Shown: piece by piece, positions 39,487 to 47,727 of the stretch | Layout of the letters: each line of letters starts with the position of its first letter | How positions within the stretch are numbered: position 1 is the stretch's first letter | Source of the DNA: Cohnella kolymensis | GTDB lineage: Bacteria; Bacillota; Bacilli; Paenibacillales; Paenibacillaceae | DNA length: 64,000 bases | NCBI RefSeq assembly: GCF_000829465.1 | Contig: NZ_JXAL01000006.1 | Span: 1-64,000, forward strand | Direction: 5' to 3' | Program-made: the position numbers and the translations under genes | Notes under the pieces: model-generated | The model's input: the letters and a program-made list of their open reading frames with translations, nothing else | What the model was told of the DNA's origin: nothing | The model's database searches: none

Positions 39487-40345
39487 ATCCATAGAGCAGC
39501 TCGAAGTGCTGAAAAGTATTGATTTTTCGCTGAATGAGGGACAAGTCGCGGGTGTTGTCGGCCGTAACGGCGCAGGAAAAACAACGCTGTTCAAAACGAT
39601 CGCCGGCATTATGGTGCCCGATGAGGGAACGGTCGAATTCGAGGGACTATCCGTACATAAATTCCCGCAATCAAAAACCAACATCGTGTTTGTCCCGGAC
39701 AATCCGGAAGCGCTGTTCGGCTACACGCCTTTTGAGAGCGCTCATTTGTTCAGCAAGGTCTATCCGCGATTCGATAGAAAGTATTTCTTGGACACGATGA
39801 AGAAATTGGATCTCCCTATGCACCGTAAAGTCAGGCAGTTTTCTAAAGGGATGAGAATGATGTTCGGGACAGCCCTCGGCCTTTCAACTAAAGCACAGGT
39901 TGTGCTTCTCGATGAACCGACGAACGGAATAGATCCTATTGCAAAGAAGCAAGTGTTAAAATTGCTGGTCGAGGCGGCTGAGGAAGGGACAACCTTGGTG
40001 ATCTCATCCCATTTGCTCGAAGAGCTCGAAAGAATTGCAGACACGGTATTAATGATGAAAGATGGCAGGATCGACAGCCACAGCATAACAGAAACGACGG
40101 ACGGCAGTATACGCAAGTTTCAGGTGGTTTTTCAAGAGGAAGCGCCGCAATCTTGGCTGTCTTCTTCCAACGTGCATGTATTGGAGCATGTCGGCCGTGT
40201 GTATACCGTCCTGGTAGATATCGAAGGAAAGCCTGGACCGCTGGAGGAGTTGGCGCAGTTGAATCCGATGCTCATGGAGCCCCTGCCGATGAAGCTGGAA
40301 GATTTGTTTGTCTGGAAGCTGGGAGGTCGAAGCCGTGTGGGTTAA
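39461..40345 (+). CDS. ABC transporter ATP-binding protein (YtrB/EcsA-like)
   Basis: A 294-residue protein: Walker A GRNGAGKTT near residue 37, signature-like FSKGMRMMFGTALGL near 125 (LSGGQ variant), Walker B VVLLDEPTNGIDP, and an H-loop (VISSHLLEEL). The ~75-residue C-terminal extension is typical of drug or lantibiotic-immunity exporters. It overlaps the GntR gene by 26 bases and is followed by its permease. Confidence 0.9.
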   Translation: MLTVRNLSKSIEQLEVLKSIDFSLNEGQVAGVVGRNGAGKTTLFKTIAGIMVPDEGTVEFEGLSVHKFPQSKTNIVFVPDNPEALFGYTPFESAHLFSKVYPRFDRKYFLDTMKKLDLPMHRKVRQFSKGMRMMFGTALGLSTKAQVVLLDEPTNGIDPIAKKQVLKLLVEAAEEGTTLVISSHLLEELERIADTVLMMKDGRIDSHSITETTDGSIRKFQVVFQEEAPQSWLSSSNVHVLEHVGRVYTVLVDIEGKPGPLEELAQLNPMLMEPLPMKLEDLFVWKLGGRSRVG

Positions 40346-41333
40346 AACGCTTATTCTCAGAGAGATGCGTCAGGCAAGAGCGCTGCTGTGGATTGTGCCC
40401 GTCGCACATTTTATCACCTTGGGATTTTTTCGGTTGCAAAGATGGTTTCTGGATTCGCCGGAGTCAATTGATGCTTATACGCAGTGGGCGAAATCAGTCG
40501 AGACCGCCTACAATTACGGGAACTTCGAGGCCGGTGCGCGAATGGTGCTCGCTATCTCATTCTTCATCCTCGCTTTGATTCAGATGGGAGGGGAGAGACG
40601 CAATGGTACACAAGAGATGCTGTTCTCCATGCCCTATGCAAGACGTCAAATTTTCCTTTCCAAATGGCTGTTCGGTGCAGGTCTGCTAACGGGATCGATC
40701 GTTTTAAATACGATCATTGATATGATCGTTATGGCCAGCTCACCTGTGTCTGCCCATTTCAGTGTCGGCTATCACTTACAGGAGGCCCTCTATTCCTGGG
40801 TTACAGTGGCCGCTGTTTATACACTGGCTTTATTCTTAGGTGCCGTAAGCGGCAGTATAGCATCGCAGACTGTATTCTCAGGTTTGGTTTTAATATTGCC
40901 GGCTGGGTTGATGGTGCTGATTGAACAATTTTTGCGAATCCACAACATGAATAATTGGATGGCTCTTGAAGCAGTGCATAGATGGGACACTAGATTAAAC
41001 CTGCCCACTTATATTTATGCTTCTTATAGCTCAATATCAATCGGACGTGCAGTCATGATGTGCTTGTTGCTGGCGGCTGCTTTTGTTGGAGCATTGATAG
41101 CATACGAGCATAACCGTACGGAGAACAACGGCAAAGTCGCCAATGTGCCATTGTTTGAACGAATTCTTCAAATCGGTTTTGTTGTTTGCTTCGCGCTGTT
41201 ATGCGGTGCTTTTCTAACAAGTATGTTCCCGGTCGTCAATGATGCGTTGAAATATTACTTAGGGTTATTGGCAGGCATTTACTTTGGCTTGAGCTTGATT
41301 CGCAAATTGACACGTCTGCGATTGAAAATTTAA
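40335..41333 (+). CDS. ABC-2-type permease of GntR-controlled exporter
   Basis: About 332 residues, with six or more membrane helices and an ABC-2 character (LREMRQARALLWI, GTQEMLFSMPYARRQIFLSKWLFG, the usual motif before helix 3). GTG at 40335 follows GGGAGGTCG. It overlaps the ATPase gene by 11 bases and makes the third gene of the operon. Substrate unknown. Confidence 0.85.
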   Translation: MWVKTLILREMRQARALLWIVPVAHFITLGFFRLQRWFLDSPESIDAYTQWAKSVETAYNYGNFEAGARMVLAISFFILALIQMGGERRNGTQEMLFSMPYARRQIFLSKWLFGAGLLTGSIVLNTIIDMIVMASSPVSAHFSVGYHLQEALYSWVTVAAVYTLALFLGAVSGSIASQTVFSGLVLILPAGLMVLIEQFLRIHNMNNWMALEAVHRWDTRLNLPTYIYASYSSISIGRAVMMCLLLAAAFVGALIAYEHNRTENNGKVANVPLFERILQIGFVVCFALLCGAFLTSMFPVVNDALKYYLGLLAGIYFGLSLIRKLTRLRLKI

Positions 41334-41338
41334 CAGGC

Positions 41339-41388
41339 AAAAAGCCGATTCCGTAGCAGAGAGACAGAACTGCGGAATCGGCTTTTGA
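41339..41388 (+). terminator. Terminator of GntR/ABC operon
   Basis: AAAGCCGATTCCG and CGGAATCGGCTTTT arms. Confidence 0.9.
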
Positions 41389-41401
41389 TTTTCAGGGCTT
41401 A

Positions 41402-41786
41402 CTACACGATCGGCACTTCACTTGTCAGCGCATGCTGATTTCTATCGGGATCGTAGAAGAAAGCCATCCAGACCGCCATACCATTAAATTCAGCTATTGT
41501 GAGGCTTGCCCGAAAATTCCACTCCGGACTCAAGCAGGCTTCGATAGCTGGACTCTATATCCGCCACCCGAAAATAAACGGTCGAACCGGGATGATCGAA
41601 TTCAGGTTTCTCCGGGACGCTTAACAGCAGTCGGATGCCGCCGCAGTCGAGCAGCGCCATATTGGATTCTGAGTACAGGAGCGGCAGTCCCAGTGTTTCA
41701 TTGTAGAATCGTGCGGCTGAAGCAACGTCGTGAACGCGGATGGACAGCTGGGTGATACCCTGAATGGCAACGGAAATCGGCGTCAA
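41402..41786 (-). pseudogene. VOC-family (glyoxalase/bleomycin-resistance-like) protein, frameshifted
   Basis: Start TTG at 41786 follows GAGGAGG. The first frame has ITQLSIRVHDVASAARFYNETLGLPLLY and IRLLLSVPEKPEFDHPGSTVYFRV, a VOC fold. It ends early at KPHNS. The second frame continues TIAEFNGMAVWMAFFYDPDRNQHALTSEVPIV to a TAG at 41402. The break is near 41497. Total length is ~128, the family norm. Probably an enzyme or resistance protein; exact function unknown. Confidence 0.75.
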
Positions 41787-41945
41787 AGGAATTCCTCCTC
41801 AATCGATTGTTGTTACCTACTTCGACAAGTGGTGAAATTTTCCTTGTTAAGAACCGACTGGTCTATCGCGGAATTTAGGCACGTCCGATTAAAAACGGAA
41901 TAAGATGACCCTAGCAGCATATGAGCAGCTGGGAGTGATGACAAA

Positions 41946-42923
41946 TTGGACAACCTGTTCACATTTCTTCTTGGGGCCGGAGCAATCGTTGGTGCACAAA
42001 TTCTGTACAAGTTGTATTGGCGCCGGTGGGGTGAGGGATCTCCTCATGCTTACATTTATGACAGAGAGAAGCCGGAAGGAGCTTACCGGATTGTCCGCAA
42101 AATAAAAACCCCGACACAGAAAATCGCACTCGTGGAGCGTCAAGGAGAAACATGGGTTTACAGCAATGGGGAGCTTATGTTCAGTACGACAGAGGATGAG
42201 AATATGTATGCCGAGGCGCTTGTGCATGTTCCGATGTCAGCAGCTCGAAAGGTTCAACATGTGCTGATCATTGGCGGAGGAGGCGGTGTGACGACACGCG
42301 AAGCCTTAAAATATCCTGAAGTGGAATCTGTCACTGTCGTTGATATCGATGAAATTATGATGAACTTCGGCAAAAAGGTTGAGGGGCTTGTTCGATTTAA
42401 TCAAGGAGCCTTGAACCATTCGAAAGTTGAGACGGTTATTGCAGACGGCAGAGAATTCGTGGAAAAAAGAAATAGGCAATGGGATGTCATTATTGTCGAC
42501 CTGCCCGAACCGACGGAGCGGTGTCCTAGTCTCTCTCGTCTTTTCAGCCTCGAGTTTTACATGCTTTTGAGGCGCAGTTTAAAGCCGGGGGGAGCGGTGG
42601 CCGTGGCCTGCTCCGCTTCATCCTGGATGCCCGAATATTTCGGCTGCATTCAGGCTACTCTCAGGAAAGCCGGCTTTCACTCGCTGCCATATCATCTGGA
42701 TTACATTGTGGACAGTGGAGAGGATTGGGCATTATGCCTTGCGACAGAAGCCCTGATTGAGAGCAAGGACTTAAAAATGAAGGTTGAAACCCGACATTTG
42801 ACGGAGGAACGGCTGAAAGATATGTTTCACATGCCGCTTTACTTTTCCAGCATTGATAAGGATGCGAGAATTCAGACGGATACCAACCGCGTCCTCATAG
42901 ACATCGTAAGGGAAGCGTATTAG
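41946..42923 (+). CDS. Spermidine synthase-like aminopropyltransferase
   Basis: A 325-residue protein with the SpeE-type SAM-binding core: VLIIGGGGGVTTREALKY (~108-125), VTVVDIDEIMMNFG, IADGREFVEKRNRQWDVIIVDLPEPTE. Its N terminus has a hydrophobic stretch (FTFLLGAGAIVGAQILY), unusual for SpeE. The start is TTG 41946 after GGGAGTGATG. Classical spermidine synthase uses dcSAM and putrescine; members with other substrates exist. The stop overlaps the opposite gene's stop. The neighbour is a saccharopine-dehydrogenase-like gene, often linked to polyamine or norspermidine metabolism. Confidence 0.8.
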   Translation: MDNLFTFLLGAGAIVGAQILYKLYWRRWGEGSPHAYIYDREKPEGAYRIVRKIKTPTQKIALVERQGETWVYSNGELMFSTTEDENMYAEALVHVPMSAARKVQHVLIIGGGGGVTTREALKYPEVESVTVVDIDEIMMNFGKKVEGLVRFNQGALNHSKVETVIADGREFVEKRNRQWDVIIVDLPEPTERCPSLSRLFSLEFYMLLRRSLKPGGAVAVACSASSWMPEYFGCIQATLRKAGFHSLPYHLDYIVDSGEDWALCLATEALIESKDLKMKVETRHLTEERLKDMFHMPLYFSSIDKDARIQTDTNRVLIDIVREAY

Positions 42924-44182
42924 GCTTCCCTTCTTCTTTGGTGCAGCAGCCCGTCCGAGCGAGGGTTCGTGCCTCGAACAAAGTCCTTCATGTAATAGGT
43001 CAAATAGTTCTCATACTTGCTTTTTCCTGTCTGCAGCAGCTCTTCCACATAATGCGCGCCTTTTGGCAAGGGATCTAACAGAATACTGGATAAGGCGGCG
43101 TAAACTCCGCAAGCAACTTGGAAATAAGTCGCATTTGTCCGGTATTTAGGGAAAATATCTCTGCTGCTCAGTGTGTTATACATATACTTCTCTTCATTTT
43201 CGTAAACCATCAACACCCCGACGAGGTCCTGTCCTTCCACATCGGAAACGGACGGTTCAATGATCTGCTGCTTCCAGTCCCAAAGAACATCGGTATCATC
43301 CAAATGGGCTCGGATCACTTCCGTTGTAGCCTCGCTGACCCGGTAGATAAACCCGATTTCGCAGTCCCACATTTTACCCATGGTCATCACTTCTTCATGC
43401 GGCATGAGGCACCCGTAAAAAGTCTTGTCGCCTAGAGACACGCGGTATTCCGCCGAATAAACATCCTCATACAGATACAATGGAATTCTGTGCCGAACGA
43501 ACATCGGATAGCTATGAATCGCCTCATCCAGAAAGCATTCTACGGACCACGACGTATACACGGTTTCAGGTTGAACAACCGACTGGTCCGAGTAAAAGGA
43601 ATTGTCGTGCTCAATGATGTAACAGGCGAGCGGGTTAACTTGGGGATTTTCTTGTCGCAGTTTCATCGCCATCCATTGCACGATGCCGGGATTCATGCCT
43701 GAACAGATAACGGACGTGCTGTTGTTGAACGTATCTTTTTGGCGTTCGAATCGTTCATAGCGTTCCGCTAGAGGAAAGCCGTAGAGGCTGGCATCGTCGT
43801 CCACCTCGCTGTTTTCCAATGCTGTGTTTACATAGGCAATTCCCATCTCGTTGCAGCATCCCAGCATGTGGAGCGTGTCGGCCCAAGAGACGTCAATAAC
43901 CGCCTTCGTGCCGCTGTTTATGAGATGTTCGCGGAATGCTTCCACATCCATTAAGTCCAATTGATGCAAACTAAGCCGGGAAAATAAGTGGGGATACAGA
44001 TCCGCGTAATAAGCGGGATCTTTCTGTTTGATATCTATAAGATGTAGGGTTGAGTGTTGAATAATGGAGTGAATCGGATCGGCCGCATCCTGAACAGACC
44101 GATTGAGTATTGCCAGCACCGCTTTGGCAAGTCCCCCGCTGCTGCCCAATAGCGTTAAGGCCACAGGTTGCCCGGACATCAT
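42920..44182 (-). CDS. Saccharopine-dehydrogenase-family protein (homospermidine synthase-like)
   Basis: About 420 residues. The Rossmann start is LTLLGSSGGLAKAVLAIL. Homospermidine synthase/carboxynorspermidine dehydrogenase features include CSGMNPGIVQW, the DLMDVEAFREHLINSGTKAVIDVSW block and a C-terminal catalytic domain (ENEEKYMYNTLSSRDIFP). Start at ATG 44182 or 44179 after AGGGGTGG. It converges on the aminopropyltransferase gene with overlapping stops. A polyamine-type metabolic role for the pair is plausible but not proven. Confidence 0.7.
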   Translation of the reverse strand: MMSGQPVALTLLGSSGGLAKAVLAILNRSVQDAADPIHSIIQHSTLHLIDIKQKDPAYYADLYPHLFSRLSLHQLDLMDVEAFREHLINSGTKAVIDVSWADTLHMLGCCNEMGIAYVNTALENSEVDDDASLYGFPLAERYERFERQKDTFNNSTSVICSGMNPGIVQWMAMKLRQENPQVNPLACYIIEHDNSFYSDQSVVQPETVYTSWSVECFLDEAIHSYPMFVRHRIPLYLYEDVYSAEYRVSLGDKTFYGCLMPHEEVMTMGKMWDCEIGFIYRVSEATTEVIRAHLDDTDVLWDWKQQIIEPSVSDVEGQDLVGVLMVYENEEKYMYNTLSSRDIFPKYRTNATYFQVACGVYAALSSILLDPLPKGAHYVEELLQTGKSKYENYLTYYMKDFVRGTNPRSDGLLHQRRREA

Positions 44183-44317
44183 CACCACCCCTTGCCCTGA
44201 TGTTCTTACTCGCATTGTATGCTGCGATGGACAAGTTGCGTGGATGAATACGGGGGCTGACGAATAATCCACTTCTGCGGAGCGGCGTGCAGGGCGAGTA
44301 TCTCTTGACCTTGTTCA

Positions 44318-44387
44318 CCGCTGGGAGCGGTTTAAATGGAGAGAAACCCGCGTTTCGCACTCAGTAAGCCGCTGGGAGCGGTTTAAA
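44318..44387. repeat. Pair of 19-bp direct repeats, palindromic unit
   Basis: CCGCTGGGAGCGGTTTAAA occurs at 44318-44336 and 44369-44387, 51 bases apart. Each unit is itself a small hairpin (CCGCT/AGCGG). The flanking ~290 bases hold no gene I can support. The spacing is a multiple of three and the plus-strand reading repeats RWERFK, but a real protein is not evident. Confidence 0.7.
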
Positions 44388-44472
44388 GTATTTCCCGGCG
44401 GAACGTTGGACTCGAAGCTTACATCATTCAGGGTGGGAGAATGGAATAGAAAGGTTCGGGGTGACCGCGGCT

Positions 44473-45066
44473 TTAGACTGAGGAAGGCACGGCTTTCGTA
44501 TCGGGCTTCGCGGCCTGTTTCCAGCGGCGCTCGTAGATGATCCACAAGCCGGCGGAAACAAAAAACCAAACTACAATAGGAACAATGGCTTTGGTTATGC
44601 TGAGCGGGGCGGGAGACGCGAGTGTGAAATAAAATACGGTGACAGCGCCGAGTGCGGTCATTTGGAACGGCACGATCACCGACGGGTGCGCAGCTTGTTG
44701 GAAAATGTAGGACGGCAGCGGGGCACCGGTCGATAAACCGGTTTCGCGCCACAATATCCATAGTCTGGGGACAGCCAGCAGCAGTACGGCCAGCAACGGA
44801 GCGGCCACCAGCGGGATATGAAGCAATACACGTTCTTCCCACAATACGGGTTCCAATGACGGAAGGGAGCTGAACATTACAACGATCATGGCGCAAGCCG
44901 GCAGGGTCACATACAGCGACCAGAACAACATCTTCCGTGTTTTGCGGTTCAGCCTTTCGACTGAACCGCCTTGCGACAAGTGTGCGGCCTTGCTGCCCGC
45001 TTTCCAGGCAAGAATCAACAATAGTAATGCGCAGCCGAGTTCAAGCTTTGCAATTATTTCGTTCAT
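44473..45066 (-). CDS. Membrane protein of unknown function
   Basis: A 197-residue protein with about five hydrophobic segments (LGCALLLLILAW, LFWSLYVTLPACAMIVVMF, IPLVAAPLLAVLLLAV, FQMTALGAVTVFYFTLA, IVPIVVWFFVSAGLWII) and a basic, proline-containing tail. ATG 45066 follows GGAGGTTATTTCTT. It lies just downstream of the DUF4097 gene and is probably co-transcribed with it. I do not recognise a domain. Confidence 0.7.
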   Translation of the reverse strand: MNEIIAKLELGCALLLLILAWKAGSKAAHLSQGGSVERLNRKTRKMLFWSLYVTLPACAMIVVMFSSLPSLEPVLWEERVLLHIPLVAAPLLAVLLLAVPRLWILWRETGLSTGAPLPSYIFQQAAHPSVIVPFQMTALGAVTVFYFTLASPAPLSITKAIVPIVVWFFVSAGLWIIYERRWKQAAKPDTKAVPSSV

Positions 45067-45094
45067 AAGAAATAACCTCCACAGCAACCCCGTC

Positions 45095-45953
45095 TTATTT
45101 CTGTTCCACTGTTATATTCCCGCTGTCTGTGCGGACCTTTACGTAATCGTTGGTCTCGCGTTTCGAATCCGGCGCGCGCACGCTGCCCGAGTCCGCTTGC
45201 AAATCATAAAATCCTGCAAACGAGGAAGGCATCTGTACATAGACGTTGCCGGAATCGGCGGAGAGATCGGTCTCCCCAATGTCCTGCTTGTAAAGCTTGA
45301 TGTTGCCGGAATCGACGGACAGCTTGGAATCGCCGGCGAAGTTCCTGATCTGGATGTTGCCGGAATCGGTGGCACCGGTCAGATTGGCTTGAACATCCTC
45401 CGCCGTTACATTTCCGGAATCCACTTGGAAGTTCAGCTGTTCCGATTTGAAGTTCTTGATTGAGATGTTGCCGGAATCCACTGTGATTTTCGCATCAAGC
45501 AGCTTAGTCACGGCGGCATCGTTTACTCTCACATTTCCTGAATCCAGCTCGAGATTCAGTTTCTCCCATACGGCATCGTCGGTGACGGAAATCGTCAGAT
45601 GTTGTGTGGAGTCGCTCAAATTGAAATTAAAAAGGTTGAAGCCTCTGCCCTCCCGTGTTAAGGCGAGTTGCAGACTCTGTTCGGAAATTTCGGTTTTCGT
45701 TGTATCCTCGATCATTTTCGGGGTGCCTTTTCCTTGTAACAACACCGAATTGGTGCCATTGCCGCTCTTCACAAAAGAGACATCCATATTGTAATCGCTG
45801 ACCACGTTCAGTTCATGTAACTCTTGTGCGTTGAAGGTCCATTTTTTTCTCGTAGTCCGATAATTTATCCTGGTGGGCGAAGCTGTAAAAGGCCAAAGCG
45901 CCGAGGCCGAATAAAATAAGTACAATTCCTGTCAACACTCTTAATTCTCTCAT
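45095..45953 (-). pseudogene. DUF4097 (adhesin-like beta-repeat) membrane protein, frameshifted
   Basis: The N terminus (VLTGIVLILFGLGALAFYSFA) is a membrane anchor. The frame breaks in a run of seven A (T-run 45842-45848 on the plus strand), between YEKK and WTFNAQEL. The rest is a DUF4097-type right-handed beta structure with repeated DSGNxxxxN motifs (DSGNVRVNDA, DSGNISIKNF, DSGNVTAEDV, DSGNIQIRNF, DSGNIKLYKQ, DSGNVYVQMP). Such proteins often act with two-component or anti-sigma genes; none is adjacent here. Probably a sequencing slip. Confidence 0.82.
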
Positions 45954-46213
45954 CGTTAAGTTCTTCCTCTCCACATTTCTGAGCAACTGCTGCTCCATGA
46001 CCTCATTTTAGCTCAGCGCTGTTCATTTGGAATCCGCCGGGAGGTCAAACGTTTCCTCGACTAAAGTCTTAGCCGATGTTCGATATTCACCTGAACGGGG
46101 TATTTTATAAATAGGTTGCTGTCATCTGCCGCATTCACAATTAATGTCTTCAAATCGTCACAATTCTGTGCTAAAATATTCACATATTGCTCATCATGGA
46201 AGGGTGGAACGTC

Positions 46214-46453
46214 ATGAAGAATCGTGAAATGGCCCGCATGCTGAAATGGGTAGCCTTAATGGTGATCGGAGTAGGCATCCTCTGCTGTATGTTTAATCTC
46301 GCGGAATTCAACGACCGCAACCTCGGGTTAATGGTTGGGATCGGTTTTCTCGTCGGCGGCAGTCAGATTATGCTTTTCGGTGTCATCGCGCCTCTGATGC
46401 AGAAAAACCAGGAATCTTCCGAATCGGTCCAGACGGCCAAGGAACCGGTTTAA
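46214..46453 (+). CDS. Small two-helix membrane protein
   Basis: A 79-residue protein with two hydrophobic helices (WVALMVIGVGILCCMF, LGLMVGIGFLVGGSQIMLFGVI) and an acidic tail. ATG 46214 follows GGAAGGGTGG. It stands alone and is followed by a good terminator. Family not recognised. Confidence 0.65.
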   Translation: MKNREMARMLKWVALMVIGVGILCCMFNLAEFNDRNLGLMVGIGFLVGGSQIMLFGVIAPLMQKNQESSESVQTAKEPV

Positions 46454-46473
46454 AATACTTACGGAATACGCTC

Positions 46474-46518
46474 AAGACTGCTCGAGCGGAAGGAAACTTC
46501 TGCCGGAGCAGTCTTTTT
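46474..46518 (+). terminator. Terminator of small membrane protein gene
   Basis: AAGACTGCTC / GAGCAGTCTT arms and a TTTTT tail. Confidence 0.85.
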
Positions 46519-46724
46519 GTTGTGAGTGACTATGTTCTTTTTTTCACAATGTGTCTAAGCAGTGAACATTGTATTGCAGATTTTTGACGTATATTTGACG
46601 CATTTGTTAACTGTACGGAACCTTCCTCAGCTTTCTGTTAAGGTGAGTACATAAGGGTCAATTATGATTTTCGACACGTTTCTAAGGGTAATTTTTCTGA
46701 AGTAACGAGATGGGGGAGATGAAG

Positions 46725-47702
46725 ATGAAGAAAGGAATACGGCGTCTGTCCGCAGCGATCTCATTCGTATTCATTATGCTATTCACCGCCGGCTGCAGCG
46801 ATAAGTTTCTCGTGCTGGATCCGAAAGGTTCCATCGGCCAACAGCAGCTGGATTTAATGATCATATCCACAATACTTTGTTTGGTAATTATCGTGCCGGT
46901 ATTGGTTCTCACGTTTGTGATCGTCTGGCGTTATCGCCAAAGGCCGGACCGCAAGGCCAAATATCAACCTGAATGGGAGCATAGCACGAAGCTGGAAACC
47001 ATCTGGTGGTCCGTACCTATTATTATCATTGTGATTCTGGCTGCAATTACGGTTCGTTATACGTATGCACTGGAGCCTTCTAAACCGATCGAGCACGAAG
47101 CTAAACCGATTGTGATTCAGGTGACTTCGCTCGACTGGAAATGGTTGTTCCAATACCCTGAACAGGGGATCGCAACAGTGAACTATGTACAGTTTCCTGA
47201 GGATGTACCGGTTCGCTTCGAGCTGACCTCGGATGCGCCGATGAACTCCTTCTGGATTCCGCAGCTTGGCGGACAGGTTTACACCATGTCCGGTATGGCG
47301 ATGACGCTTCATTTGATCGCGGACGAACCCGGCACTTATTTCGGTTCCGGTGCGAACTTCAGCGGCAAAGATTTCGCCAAAATGAGATTTGAGGCAAAAG
47401 CCACTTCTCAAGAAGAATTTGATAAATGGGTGTCCGATATTAAGGGCTCCTCACCGGCGCTTACAATGGACGGCTATAAACAGCTGGCCAAACCGGGGTT
47501 GTCCGAGAATGTCACGTACTCCGCAATTCCTGAAGGTTTGTTCCAACAGATCGTCAACAAATATCAGAAATCCGGTTCCGGTCATCACCATGGCTCTTCC
47601 GGCGAAGCTGCCGGCCACGAGCATGGAAATGCGCCGGATGCTGCAGGGACCAATCAAGCTGCCACTGACCAAGAACATCAAATGGATCATATGAATCACT
47701 AA
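46725..47702 (+). CDS. qoxA: Quinol oxidase (aa3/bo3-type) subunit II
   Basis: About 325 residues. A lipoprotein-type signal ends in LFTAGCSD (Cys ~22). Two helices follow (LMIISTILCLVIIVPVLVLTFVIVW; VPIIIIVILAAITVRYTYAL), then a cupredoxin domain (SLDWKWLFQYPEQGIATVNY; PMNSFWIPQLGGQVYTMSGM). The CuA ligands of cytochrome c oxidases are absent (GSGANFSGKDFAKM instead of CxxxC/H/M), so this is a quinol oxidase. A His-rich tail (GHHHGSS, HEHGNAP, DHMNH) is unusual. Starts at 46710, 46719 and 46725 are in frame; 46725 is best spaced to GGGGGAG. Confidence 0.92.
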   Translation: MKKGIRRLSAAISFVFIMLFTAGCSDKFLVLDPKGSIGQQQLDLMIISTILCLVIIVPVLVLTFVIVWRYRQRPDRKAKYQPEWEHSTKLETIWWSVPIIIIVILAAITVRYTYALEPSKPIEHEAKPIVIQVTSLDWKWLFQYPEQGIATVNYVQFPEDVPVRFELTSDAPMNSFWIPQLGGQVYTMSGMAMTLHLIADEPGTYFGSGANFSGKDFAKMRFEAKATSQEEFDKWVSDIKGSSPALTMDGYKQLAKPGLSENVTYSAIPEGLFQQIVNKYQKSGSGHHHGSSGEAAGHEHGNAPDAAGTNQAATDQEHQMDHMNH

Positions 47703-47727
47703 TACAAAAAGCAAGGGGGGTACAATC

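Noticed and set aside
44318-44387. Possible CRISPR array
   Set aside because: Only two units, no cas genes and no further spacers.
44315-44896. A 193-codon minus-strand frame
   Set aside because: It overlaps the membrane protein gene in another frame and only repeats the palindromic unit; no start signal.
46160-46190. A TGTG...CACA pair resembling a Rex or FNR/CRP site
   Set aside because: The spacing does not fit either consensus.
46519-46724. Promoter of the qox operon
   Set aside because: TTGACG motifs are present near 46584-46600, but no -10 box at suitable distance is convincing.
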